This document shows positions 55,733-63,984 of a DNA stretch of 64,000 bases, piece by piece. The notes under the pieces are model-generated. The model searched no databases, was not told where the DNA came from, and saw only the letters and a program-made list of their open reading frames with translations. The stretch comes from Mariniblastus sp. (GTDB lineage Bacteria; Planctomycetota; Planctomycetia; Pirellulales; Pirellulaceae), in assembly GCA_022447605.1 (NCBI GenBank), contig JAKVBG010000002.1, forward strand, positions 1 through 64,000, written 5' to 3'. The translations under genes were made by a program, and so were the position numbers. Position 1 is the first letter of the stretch. Each line of letters begins with the position of its first letter.

Positions 55733-56656
55733 ATGCCACGAATCGAGTTCATATTGGTTGCCTGCCTGTTACTGGGCGGCTGCGCACCCTGGGATTCCGC
55801 CGGAATCTGGAAATCCGATGCCTGGCTGGACCAGCGCCCCGAGGGGGAGGAGGCGGAACGGATTCAATTGCCGGCCAACCGGATGGCCAAAGACTCGGTC
55901 ACGTTGGAGATTGCCGTTGGTCAGTTGGATTTGGAACAGCAGGAGGACCTGGACCAGCTGTGGCAGGAAGTGGATCAACAGGCTTTGCCGATCGATGTCC
56001 GTCAGCGCTTGGATCAGAACGGCTTCATGGTCGGCCTGATCGCTTCCCAGCCTCCCGCCATCCTGGACCGTTTACTGCAGGAGAAAGCGGTCGATACTTC
56101 CGGCATGGAACCGTGGCAAATCGAATTTATCGAACGGGGCAATCAGACCACCGTGCCCCGATTGATTTTGCATCAGCGGGTACAGAATGGACTGGGCGAG
56201 AATCATTGTGTGCCCGTTTCCGATACGGCTCCCCAGGCGAGTTGGGTGCTGAAAGATGGACCGCGTCAAACGGCGTCCGCAGGAGAACAGGCCAGAGGCT
56301 ACATCCGGTTGAGGACCTATCCGACGGGGGACAGTGGCTTGCGGTTGGTCGTGACACCGGAAATACGTTTTGGCCAACCGAAAGCGCGGTTCGGGGTCGC
56401 CGAGGGTTCTTTCACGTATTCGGCCCGGCAGTCGACTCAGATGCTGGAGGAACTGAAGTTTGAAACGCAGCTAAAACCGGGGCAGACATTGGTTTTGGGT
56501 GCAAATCGTCAATTAAGCGACTTGGGCGGGTTTTTATTTGGCCCTTCTGCCGGTGCCGGGTTTGGACAGCGACTGATCCTGGTCCGCCTGGTGCATTCCC
56601 AGCGTGACGATTTATTTGAATCTGGCGTCGATCATGTGTCGACAAATAGTCTCTGA
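55733..56656 (+). CDS. lipoprotein of unknown function
   Basis: A 307-residue protein. ATG 55733 gives a clean lipoprotein signal (MPRIEFILVACLLLGGC, Cys17); a TTG at 55697 is an alternative. The rest is mixed alpha/beta with acidic helices (LEQQEDLDQLWQEV), a central conserved-looking strand block (YIRLRTYPTGDSGLRLVVTP) and a beta-rich C-terminus (LVLGANRQLSDLGGFLFG). Expected in the periplasm or on the outer membrane. It follows the rhomboid gene with a 116-bp gap and is followed by the aldolase gene. No family recognised. Confidence 0.75.
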   Translation: MPRIEFILVACLLLGGCAPWDSAGIWKSDAWLDQRPEGEEAERIQLPANRMAKDSVTLEIAVGQLDLEQQEDLDQLWQEVDQQALPIDVRQRLDQNGFMVGLIASQPPAILDRLLQEKAVDTSGMEPWQIEFIERGNQTTVPRLILHQRVQNGLGENHCVPVSDTAPQASWVLKDGPRQTASAGEQARGYIRLRTYPTGDSGLRLVVTPEIRFGQPKARFGVAEGSFTYSARQSTQMLEELKFETQLKPGQTLVLGANRQLSDLGGFLFGPSAGAGFGQRLILVRLVHSQRDDLFESGVDHVSTNSL

Positions 56657-56842
56657 TGGTGAAAATCTAGTTAGTTGAATCCAATCGCTGTCGCCAAGTG
56701 GCGCGTGGCTATCCGAGCCGGGTTTCGGGCCTGGGAAAAACAGGTCGCCATGGTTTTCCGGTTTGGGTTCCAGCATTTCATCCAGTCCATTCAGAGCAGG
56801 GCAGCGCCCTTGCTCCTTGATTACAAACGGGAGTCGACTTCA

Positions 56843-57859
56843 ATGCCCTTGGTACCCCTGCGTGTCATTCTAGATCATGCCGCCGAGAACGATTACGGTG
56901 TGGCGGCGTTTAACGTTAACAACATGGAACAGATCCAGGCGATCATGGAAGCGGCCGAGCAGACCGATTCCCCGGTCATCGTTCAGGCTTCCCGGGGTGC
57001 CCGCAAGTACTCACAGGATGCCTACCTGAGGCATTTGATGCTGGCGGCAGCTGAGCTGTACCCGCATATCCCGGTCGTGATGCACCAGGACCATGGCAAC
57101 AGCGTGGAAACCTGCATGAGTGCGATCGATAACGGCTTTACTTCCGTCATGATGGATGGATCCTTGGAGGAAGATGGGAAGACGCCGGCCGATTATGATT
57201 ACAACGTCAAGGTGACGGCCGAAGTGGTCGGTTTGGCCCATGCCAAAGGCGTTTCGGTCGAAGGTGAGCTCGGTTGCCTTGGTTCCCTGGAGTCCGGCAT
57301 GGGTGAAGCCGAAGATGGCCACGGCGCCGAAGGTGTGTTGTCACGCGATCAGCTGTTGACCGACCCGGAAGAAGCAGAGCGTTTTGTTGCCGAAACCAAT
57401 GTCGACGCGCTGGCCGTTGCGATTGGTACCAGTCATGGCGCCTATAAGTTCACTCGCCAGCCGGACGGCGAGGTCCTGGCGATGGACCGGATCGAGGAGA
57501 TCCATCGCCGACTGCCTAACTGCCACCTGGTGATGCATGGCAGCAGTTCGGTTCCCCAGGAGTTGCAGGACATTATCAACGAGTTCGGTGGCAACATCCG
57601 GCAAACCTGGGGTGTCCCTGTTGCGGAGATCCAGCGCGGGATCCAGCATGGTGTGCGGAAGATCAATGTCGACACGGATAACCGACTGGCCATAACCGGC
57701 GCGATACGCCAGGTGTTTGCCGAGCATCCGGAGAAATTCGATCCCCGTGACTACTTGAAGCCGGCCCGCGAAGCGATGAAGCAGGTTTGTGTGGCCCGTA
57801 TGGAAGCGTTTGGACAGGCTGGCTGGGCCGAGAAGTTGCGTGGCGCGATGACTGTTTAA
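56843..57859 (+). CDS. fba: class II fructose-bisphosphate aldolase
   Basis: A 338-residue zinc aldolase starting at ATG 56843, with GGGAG about 10 nt upstream; the open frame to 56675 does not extend family-like sequence. HQDHG (81-85) carries the catalytic Asp83 and zinc ligand H84; GELG (141-144), TSHG (196-199, H198) and MHGSSS (231-236, H232) supply further zinc and phosphate contacts; KINVDTD (273-279) binds substrate. It interconverts fructose 1,6-bisphosphate and triose phosphates. The length and motifs match the CbbA-type class IIB enzymes. Confidence 0.96.
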   Translation: MPLVPLRVILDHAAENDYGVAAFNVNNMEQIQAIMEAAEQTDSPVIVQASRGARKYSQDAYLRHLMLAAAELYPHIPVVMHQDHGNSVETCMSAIDNGFTSVMMDGSLEEDGKTPADYDYNVKVTAEVVGLAHAKGVSVEGELGCLGSLESGMGEAEDGHGAEGVLSRDQLLTDPEEAERFVAETNVDALAVAIGTSHGAYKFTRQPDGEVLAMDRIEEIHRRLPNCHLVMHGSSSVPQELQDIINEFGGNIRQTWGVPVAEIQRGIQHGVRKINVDTDNRLAITGAIRQVFAEHPEKFDPRDYLKPAREAMKQVCVARMEAFGQAGWAEKLRGAMTV

Positions 57860-57880
57860 CCCGTTTCCTGCGGTGGTGCG

Positions 57881-59011
57881 ATGGCAACCAAGTCGTCCAG
57901 ATCGATGATGGATGTTGATGAGCGCGAGCGAAGGTTGCTCGCTCCCTACGCCATGTTCAGCGCCGATTCGGCGGGTCGGGTTTATCCCGAAGCGGATCAC
58001 CCCTACCGGGGACCGTTCCAGCGGGACCGCGATCGAATTCTGCACAGTTCGGCTTACCGCCGCTTGAGCGGGAAGATGCAGGTGTTTACCGGTGAAATGG
58101 GGGACTACCACCGAACACGGCTGACGCATACCCAGGAGGTGGCTACCATTGCCCGGACCGTGGGCCGCGCCCTGATGTTGAACGAGGACCTGATTGAAGC
58201 GCTGGCGCTCATGCACGACCTGGGGCACCCCCCCTATGGTCACGCCGGTGAGGACGCGTTGAACGAGTGCCTTGCCGATGACGGCGGGTTTTCCCACAAC
58301 CAGTTCGGGTTGACGATCGTCCAGGAGATCGAGGTTCGCTACAACGAGTACCCCGGTCTTAATTTGACACGTGAAGTCCTGGCAGGGCAGACCTCACGCG
58401 TGGACAAACAGGCCCGGGGGCGGCGACCGCTGCTCGAAGTCCAGCTGGTCGATGCGGCCGACAGTACCACCTATGATGCCCACGATACCGACGATGCGAT
58501 CAAGCTTGGCCTGGTGACCCTGGACCAGATGTCCCACCTCGGTCTGATTCGTGACGGCTTGCAGTATGTCAAGAAGCGGTACGCGGGTTTGAGTGCCGAA
58601 CTGTTACGAAAGGCGATTGTTCACCGGTTATTGAATCACCAGGTGACCAACTTGATCGATTATACAGCCCGCCAACTGAAGGAGCGTGCCTTTAAGGATA
58701 CCGACGAGGTGGCCAACAGTGATTTCCTGATTGGGCCAGACCCCGAACTGGCGGAGCAAAAAAAAGAACTGGAAAGTTTTTTGTATGAAAATGTCTACCG
58801 CCATCCCCAGTTGATTGCGGTCCGGGAATCAGCGCAATTCCGTCTCAAGCAAATGTTTCGCGCTTATTGCGAAAACCCTGAATTAATGCCAAAAAAATAC
58901 CATCCCCGCTGTGAAAAGGTTGGGGTCCGGCAAATGTCGGTCGAGTATATCGCAGGAATGACAGATCATTTTTGTGAAGAAACATATCACGCTTTGTTTC
59001 CCAAAGCGTGA
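57881..59011 (+). CDS. dgt: dGTP triphosphohydrolase-like HD protein
   Basis: A 376-residue HD-domain protein. HSSAYRRLSGKMQVF (55-69), THTQEV (82-87, H83) and MHDLGHPPYGHAGE (111-124, HD at 112-113) are the metal-binding signatures of deoxyguanosine triphosphatases, which convert dGTP to deoxyguanosine and triphosphate. It lacks the long internal regions of E. coli Dgt and so resembles the shorter dNTPase-like group, whose true substrate is less certain. It begins 21 bp after the aldolase stop, suggesting an operon. Its 3' end holds a strong hairpin. Confidence 0.92.
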   Translation: MATKSSRSMMDVDERERRLLAPYAMFSADSAGRVYPEADHPYRGPFQRDRDRILHSSAYRRLSGKMQVFTGEMGDYHRTRLTHTQEVATIARTVGRALMLNEDLIEALALMHDLGHPPYGHAGEDALNECLADDGGFSHNQFGLTIVQEIEVRYNEYPGLNLTREVLAGQTSRVDKQARGRRPLLEVQLVDAADSTTYDAHDTDDAIKLGLVTLDQMSHLGLIRDGLQYVKKRYAGLSAELLRKAIVHRLLNHQVTNLIDYTARQLKERAFKDTDEVANSDFLIGPDPELAEQKKELESFLYENVYRHPQLIAVRESAQFRLKQMFRAYCENPELMPKKYHPRCEKVGVRQMSVEYIAGMTDHFCEETYHALFPKA

Positions 59012-59024
59012 GCCGCAGCGGCTC
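58988..59024. other. two adjacent hairpins at the end of dgt
   Basis: CACGCTTTG-TTTCC-CAAAGCGTG (58988-59010) overlaps the last codons and stop, followed directly by GAGCCGC-A-GCGGCTC (59010-59024). Neither is followed by a T tract. They may act as an RNA-processing or Rho-linked end of the dgt transcript. Confidence 0.6.
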
Positions 59025-59188
59025 GGCAACTGTCCGGTTGACACTGCTCCATTCTGGAATCATGATCGACGAGTCGAATTCACTCAGTCCGAACCCCGGT
59101 TCTATCTCAAATCCGTTTTCGGGCACTTGTCGGGACCGTCCCAGTGATGATCTCGGTGTTTTTTATATTCCCAGAATATGTTTATTTC

Positions 59189-59217
59189 GTGTTGGCCTTC
59201 TTTATCATGGCCGACAC
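59189..59217. other. leader hairpin before the YacL-type gene
   Basis: GTGTTGGCC (59189-59197) pairs with GGCCGACAC (59209-59217) over nine base pairs (one G-U), 11-nt loop. It sits 32 bp before ATG 59249, so it would lie in the leader RNA of the PIN-TRAM gene. Confidence 0.5.
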
Positions 59218-59248
59218 ACAGATTGGTTATTTTTAGGGTGATGATGTT

Positions 59249-60286
59249 ATGGCACTTTGGGTGATGAGGGCGGGTTTTCTGCTGGTGGCCGTTGGTCTCG
59301 GTGTTTCCCTGGCTCAAAACAATGAAATTACCGGCAGCAACTACAGTGTTCCTGTTGTCGTTATTTTTACGATCGGTGCGATCGCGATGATCGCCTTGGA
59401 CGTCCTGATTCGAAAGAAGCGAATCGACTTGATAACCAGTGTCTATTTTGGGTTGCTGATCGGGCTGTTCCTGACGTACATCATTAGCCTTGCCCTGACG
59501 CCCATTTTTCTCGATATCGATTCCCAGGGCTGGCCACTGGGGCAGGAGACGATCAAGAGCCTGATCATTGCCTTCGCCGGCATTGCGATTTGTTATCTGT
59601 GTATTAGCGTCCTGTGGCAAACCCGGGATGATTTCCGGTTCATCATCCCCTACGTTGAATTCACCAAGGATGTGAAGGGTGCCAAGCCTTATGTTCTCGA
59701 TACGAGTGTCGTGATCGATGGCAGGATCGCCGACATCATCGAGACGGGGGTGATCGACAACCAGTTGATCATGCCCCGGTTTGTCCTGGCCGAGTTGCAG
59801 GGCATTGCCGATAGCGGTGACAAGATGCGTCGCTCGCGCGGTCGTCGCGGTCTGGATATACTGAATCGGCTGCGAGGCAACGGCAAGATCGACTTCAAGG
59901 TTTACGATCGGGAGTTGCCTGAGATGGAAGGCCAGCCGGTCGACATGAAACTGTTGTTGCTGGCGCGTCACCTGGATGGCAAGGTCGTTACGGGGGACTT
60001 CAATCTCAACAAGGTTGCCAAGCTGCACAATGTTCCGGTCATCAACCTGAACGAGGTGGCCAATTCACTCAAACCGGTTTTCCTGCCGGGTGAACGGGTG
60101 ACGATTCGGATCGTCAAGCAGGGTGAAGGGCCAGGGCAGGGGGTCGGTTACCTGGACGATGGGACGATGATTGTCGTAGAAGATGGTCGGGATCATATTA
60201 ACGAAACGGTTAACATTACCGTGACCAGTATGTTGCAAACGAGTGCTGGTAGAATGGTATTCGGCAAGTTTGACAACGTCAGTTAG
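59249..60286 (+). CDS. YacL-type PIN-TRAM membrane protein
   Basis: A 345-residue protein with four N-terminal helices (1-130), a PIN nuclease domain (148-270) and a C-terminal TRAM domain (279-345). PIN acidic residues D151, D157, E182, D233 and D250 are all present (VLDTSVVIDGRIAD, FVLAELQGIAD, GQPVDMKLLLLA, TGDFNLNKVA). TRAM binds nucleic acid and this architecture matches YacL/PRORP-like proteins of unclear function, probably tied to RNA or to spore/envelope biology in other phyla. ATG 59249 has AGGGTG about 9 nt upstream. Preceded by the leader hairpin. Confidence 0.92.
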   Translation: MALWVMRAGFLLVAVGLGVSLAQNNEITGSNYSVPVVVIFTIGAIAMIALDVLIRKKRIDLITSVYFGLLIGLFLTYIISLALTPIFLDIDSQGWPLGQETIKSLIIAFAGIAICYLCISVLWQTRDDFRFIIPYVEFTKDVKGAKPYVLDTSVVIDGRIADIIETGVIDNQLIMPRFVLAELQGIADSGDKMRRSRGRRGLDILNRLRGNGKIDFKVYDRELPEMEGQPVDMKLLLLARHLDGKVVTGDFNLNKVAKLHNVPVINLNEVANSLKPVFLPGERVTIRIVKQGEGPGQGVGYLDDGTMIVVEDGRDHINETVNITVTSMLQTSAGRMVFGKFDNVS

Positions 60287-60451
60287 TTCCCCCGTCGTCC
60301 TTTTTTGCACGCTCGCTCGCCAAGGTGCGGCTTCATCGGTTAGTTGAAAACCGGTTTTCGCATCATTTCCGGGGTGGAGACCAGGGCATTGGCTTGGCGG
60401 CCCAGCACGTCCTGGTCCACGCATGATCACCCAGCCAGCAAGGAAAAGGTA

Positions 60452-61735
60452 ATGCAGCAGCGCAAGCTTGGCTACTGGGAATCGGTGTTATGTTTCATGC
60501 ACGATCGATTGATGGCGACCGGTACGATCGTGACCATGTCACAGATTATGGGCCGGCTCGATCGGGAGCGATTGAAACAGTCGATTGCTTGGTTGATGCA
60601 ACGCCACCCCTTGTTGCGGGCGGTATTGGTGGCCAAGGACGATGGCTGCTATTTTGAAATATCGACCGACGCACCGCCGGTTCCCATGACGGTGCTAACA
60701 CGGCCGGACGAGACTCATTGGCAGCTGGTGGTGGAGCAGCAGCTCTTGGAGTCGTTTGAGGTCAACCAGACCTTGTGGCGGGTCCTGTTGTTGCAATCGG
60801 ATGATCCAGCGGTGCAGCAAAATGAAGTGGTTTTCCTGATCCACCATGCGATTGCCGACGGTTTGTCGTGCGTGCACTTCAATTCGCAATGCCTGGACGT
60901 TTATCAACGGCTGGCGGCTGGTGAAGAGTTGCAGGTGGAGCCGCTTCCATTGCTTGGCTCGGTTGAGCGGATGTTGGATCGTAGCCAATTACCGAATCAC
61001 CTGGAGACCAAGTCGGAGTCATGCAAGCCGACGCCATTTTTTTATCAGCGGGAAGCGCCACTGTCTGAACGTCGTACGAAGAATGTCTACCGGTGCCTGG
61101 AAGGCGCAGAATTGACAGGTTTTTTGTCAGCGTGTCGTGATCAACCTTATTCCGTGAATGCCGTGCTCAACGCCATCATGCTGTTGGCAGTTGCCGAATT
61201 GAAACGGGGTAAAGTCGATTTGAGCCTGCTGACACCGGTGAACTTGCGATCCTACTGTGAACCCAAGGTGAGCAGGGAACATGTTGGCTGCTATATTTCC
61301 TGCGTGTCTACCGAACATGCAGGCGTAGGCGCTGAAGATGACGTTTGGCAATTGGCGGCAGCGTACAGTGAGCAATTGATGGAGCAAATTGCGAATCTGG
61401 ATCAGCTTCCGGCGGAACTGCCGAGCGAACAATTGGCCCGGCAGTCCCAGTTGCTCCATTTGGATGATGTGGAAACGCGCACAGAATACCCGGCGGGTTT
61501 TGTTGTGACCAATAAGGGGAAGGTCGATGTGCCCATCCAGTATGGTGACTTGGAATGGCAGCAGTACTTCACAACGTCTTCAAGACGTGCGGGCGATATT
61601 GTGGTGAACCTGTCGGTAACGACGATCCAGGACAAGATGTTCTTCTGTTTTTCGTATGCCGAACCACTGCTACCTGCCGATTGGGTCGAACGTTTGGTGG
61701 ACCGGGTAATTTCGCGGTGTGTTTCCCTGGCCTAG
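60452..61735 (+). CDS. orphan condensation-domain/PapA-like acyltransferase
   Basis: A 427-residue protein starting at ATG 60452, with AAGG about 4-11 nt upstream. The catalytic HHxxxDG motif of the condensation superfamily is present as HHAIADG (131-137), followed by the usual LSCVHFNSQ block. The rest matches the chloramphenicol-acetyltransferase-like two-subdomain fold (QRHPLLRAV near the N-terminus; TPVNLRSYCE and VREHVGCYISC-like later). Condensation domains form amide or ester bonds in non-ribosomal peptide, wax ester or surface-lipid synthesis. No NRPS or thiolation gene is nearby, so it is probably a stand-alone ester-forming enzyme of PapA or WS/DGAT type. Substrate unknown. Confidence 0.78.
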   Translation: MQQRKLGYWESVLCFMHDRLMATGTIVTMSQIMGRLDRERLKQSIAWLMQRHPLLRAVLVAKDDGCYFEISTDAPPVPMTVLTRPDETHWQLVVEQQLLESFEVNQTLWRVLLLQSDDPAVQQNEVVFLIHHAIADGLSCVHFNSQCLDVYQRLAAGEELQVEPLPLLGSVERMLDRSQLPNHLETKSESCKPTPFFYQREAPLSERRTKNVYRCLEGAELTGFLSACRDQPYSVNAVLNAIMLLAVAELKRGKVDLSLLTPVNLRSYCEPKVSREHVGCYISCVSTEHAGVGAEDDVWQLAAAYSEQLMEQIANLDQLPAELPSEQLARQSQLLHLDDVETRTEYPAGFVVTNKGKVDVPIQYGDLEWQQYFTTSSRRAGDIVVNLSVTTIQDKMFFCFSYAEPLLPADWVERLVDRVISRCVSLA

Positions 61736-61923
61736 GCATTCCACAGGTGCGGTGTGGAGCTAATTCGTTGCGCAGTCCCGGTCTCAGGCGGCATGCCAGG
61801 ATCTTTCCCCAGCGAATTGTCTGGTTCCTCTACGGGCCTCGCTCCGGGCCGGCAGAGTCAATCTAACACCTGTTCTGACATTGACTTCCCTCATTCGGGA
61901 CGGTCATGCCGGGTCGCCCAAAA

Positions 61924-61951
61924 TTGTCCTCGGAGGAGCTGCTGATACAAT
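61924..61951 (+). promoter_or_regulatory. candidate promoter in convergent gap
   Basis: TTGTCC (61924-61929) and TACAAT (61946-61951), spaced by 16 bp (4/6 and 5/6 consensus). Predicted start near 61958. It points into a gap with no protein gene on the plus strand, which is why it is of interest. Confidence 0.4.
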
Positions 61952-61957
61952 AAGCGT

Positions 61958-62125
61958 GGTTACGGATAATGATTCATTCGAACGGAGGGCATCGCGGATG
62001 TTGGATCCCCCAAAGCTGTTTCGCTGAGAATTTTGGAAGACGAAATTCTCAAAGACTCGTTAACCCGCAAACATCCTTTTTGACGCCCTGCCACTGATCC
62101 AGCCGGCAGGGCGTTCACTTTTCGG
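61958..62125 (+). ncRNA. candidate small structured RNA
   Basis: Downstream of the candidate promoter the sequence can fold into a closing stem GGATGTT (61996-62002) / AACATCC (62070-62076) with an inner hairpin GAGAATTT (62026-62033) / AAATTCTC (62043-62050), and then the strong hairpin ACGCCCTGCC (62083-62092) / GGCAGGGCGT (62105-62114), followed by TTTT at about 62119-62122. This promoter-hairpin-terminator order is what a short noncoding transcript would show. It does not match 6S, tmRNA, SRP RNA or RNase P RNA that I can recognise. An alternative reading (a 36-codon open frame 61973-62083) has no normal start codon. Call is an inference. Confidence 0.4.
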
Positions 62126-62159
62126 GGCCGGTCGCTTCTGCCATGGCTGACCCCGAGAT

Positions 62160-63020
62160 TCAATGACCAAGGTCCGCCGGTGGTTTTTCCTGCTTGTCCG
62201 TTTGCGATTTCCCGGCACCGCCTTGCCCGATCGGCTCATCGGCCTTCCTGATCAGCAGGTGCACGTCGGCCACCCGGCCCATCAACAGGTCCTTGGCCAG
62301 CGGGTTGATCTTGGCGGCTGCACGCATTTCGGCGAGCGATTTTTCCTGGTCTCCCACCATGTCATAGTACAGGCCGACATACAGATGGGCATAGTAAATC
62401 TGGAACGCCTTGGATCGACCAAGGGCAGGAGTTGATGTCGCGGCCTGAAAAACGTCTTCCACACTACCACTCCCACCAAAAAGTTGGTGAATCTGTTTCA
62501 TGGGAACCCGGCTGTCCTGGGTAATCGGGATAAATTCTTCCCGGGCTTTCTCCAAGCCGACGATTTTCGAGTGGCAGAGCAGGTGCCAGACTGCGTTTTC
62601 CACATCCTGACGGTTGTAAGTCTGATGGGTTTCAAACTGTTCCTTCCCGTCCTGGAACCGGTCGGCGTAATAGAGTGCCAATCCACGTTGCCATAAGCGC
62701 GGTTCCAGTTGGGGATTCAGTTCAATCATTCGATCGAAACTCTCAATCGATTGATGGACGTCTCCCTTCATAAAACTGGCCTCGCCGATCAGCATCAGGG
62801 CATTCAACGAATCCGGTTTTTGCTTGAGGATTTTTTGGGCCTGTTCAATCGTTTCGGTGTAGTTGCCCTGTTCAAATTTGGAGACCGCCTGGCGTTCGGG
62901 TTCCTGTGGAGAGGTGGTTTCGACGGCCAAGACCGACGGCGCTTCCAAAGTTGGTTTGTCTGCTTCACAACCGGGAAGCAGACAGGAAACCAGCAGGAGT
63001 AGTTGAAATGCAGGATGCAT
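62160..63020 (-). CDS. TPR-repeat lipoprotein
   Basis: A 286-residue protein with a lipoprotein signal (LLLLVSCLLPGC) and TPR helices: about 45-80 (AVSKFEQGNYTETIEQAQKI), 80-115 (NALMLIGEASFMKGDVHQSI) and 205-240 (YYAHLYVGLYYDMVGDQEKS). Similar TPR lipoproteins (for example NlpI) act as scaffolds for envelope enzymes. The ATG at 63020 is directly followed by the signal; an upstream start is not apparent. Transcribed on the minus strand from its own promoter; the structured 424-bp gap lies downstream. No partner gene is adjacent. Confidence 0.85.
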   Translation of the reverse strand: MHPAFQLLLLVSCLLPGCEADKPTLEAPSVLAVETTSPQEPERQAVSKFEQGNYTETIEQAQKILKQKPDSLNALMLIGEASFMKGDVHQSIESFDRMIELNPQLEPRLWQRGLALYYADRFQDGKEQFETHQTYNRQDVENAVWHLLCHSKIVGLEKAREEFIPITQDSRVPMKQIHQLFGGSGSVEDVFQAATSTPALGRSKAFQIYYAHLYVGLYYDMVGDQEKSLAEMRAAAKINPLAKDLLMGRVADVHLLIRKADEPIGQGGAGKSQTDKQEKPPADLGH

Positions 63021-63165
63021 GATAGGGTCCGATAAAAAAGAGATTTGATACCGTTGGTGCTATAGGTGGCTTTCGCTATAACGGGGAGATTGGATTCAAA
63101 AAACCTGTCTCCCGGATCGTTGCTCGTGTGGAGCGTGTCCTCCTTTTTACCCGGAACCTGGGACT

Positions 63166-63984
63166 ATGAAAATTGCCTTGGTGCAGCAGCACGCTACGGA
63201 AGACAAGTCAGCCAACTTGCAGCGCGGGTTGGCCGCCGCCCAGGCGGCGATTGACGCGGGCGCCAAGCTGATCTGTTTTGCGGAACTGGCGTTTGAGCCG
63301 TTTTATCCCCAGCAGCCTGCCGGGCAGGGCTACCGTGAATTGGCCGAGCCGATTCCCGGTCCGACGACCGACCTGTTTTGTCAGTTGGCTGCTCGGCATC
63401 AGGTCGTGTTTGTGCTCAACCTGTTTGAGAGGGAGGGCCAGCAGACCTACGACAGTTCCCCGGTGATCGATGCGGATGGCACGCTGCTGGGCATAACGCG
63501 GATGACGCACATTACCGAGTACGAATGTTTTCACGAACAAGGTTATTACCTGCCGGGGGACCGGGGCGCCCCGGTTTACGATACCCGGTATGGCAAGGTG
63601 GGTGTGGCGATCTGTTACGATCGGCACTACCCCGAGTACATGCGGGCCCTGGCCGTTGCCGGGGCGGAACTGGTGGTCGTGCCGCAGGCGGGCGCCGTGG
63701 GGGAATGGCCCGACGGGTTGTACGAAGCCGAGATGAGGGTGGCCGCTTTCCAGAATGGCTATTTCACCGCCCTCTGTAATCGAGTTGGCCCGGAATCGAA
63801 ATTGACCTTTGCCGGCGAGTCGTTTGTCTGTGATCCTTCCGGAACCGTGATTGCCAGGGCAGGGCAGGGGTCGGACGAGGTGCTCTACTGCGATATCGAT
63901 ACCGACCAGATTGCCGAGTCACCTGCTCGCAAACTGTTCCTGCGAGATCGTCGTCCCGAACTGTACAGCCAGTGGCATGAATAA
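63166..63984 (+). CDS. nitrilase-superfamily carbon-nitrogen hydrolase (variant)
   Basis: A 272-residue protein of the C-N hydrolase superfamily. Catalytic Glu is in FAELAFEP (E40) and catalytic Cys in VAICYDRHYPE (C150). The usual catalytic Lys, in an R-K-x-H motif, is replaced: the corresponding segment reads GITRMTHI (109-116), with Met113 at the Lys position. Members hydrolyse nitriles, amides or N-carbamoyl compounds using the Glu-Lys-Cys triad. The fold and the other two residues are intact, so the protein may use a different base, bind without catalysis, or belong to a subgroup in which RMxH is normal. Single-gene unit on the plus strand. Confidence 0.85.
   Translation: MKIALVQQHATEDKSANLQRGLAAAQAAIDAGAKLICFAELAFEPFYPQQPAGQGYRELAEPIPGPTTDLFCQLAARHQVVFVLNLFEREGQQTYDSSPVIDADGTLLGITRMTHITEYECFHEQGYYLPGDRGAPVYDTRYGKVGVAICYDRHYPEYMRALAVAGAELVVVPQAGAVGEWPDGLYEAEMRVAAFQNGYFTALCNRVGPESKLTFAGESFVCDPSGTVIARAGQGSDEVLYCDIDTDQIAESPARKLFLRDRRPELYSQWHE

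Larger units (their letters stand above)
61736..62159. other. convergent intergenic region, 424 bp, structured
   Basis: Two convergent genes (acyltransferase, ending 61735, and TPR lipoprotein, ending 62160) usually sit close together; this gap is far longer. It holds the candidate promoter, hairpins and terminator described in the candidate-ncRNA entry. Confidence 0.5.

Noticed and set aside
61969-62095. Alternative 41-residue ORF starting MIHSNGG in the structured gap
   Set aside because: Composition is not protein-like and it overlaps the hairpins in a different frame from the better-looking open stretch.
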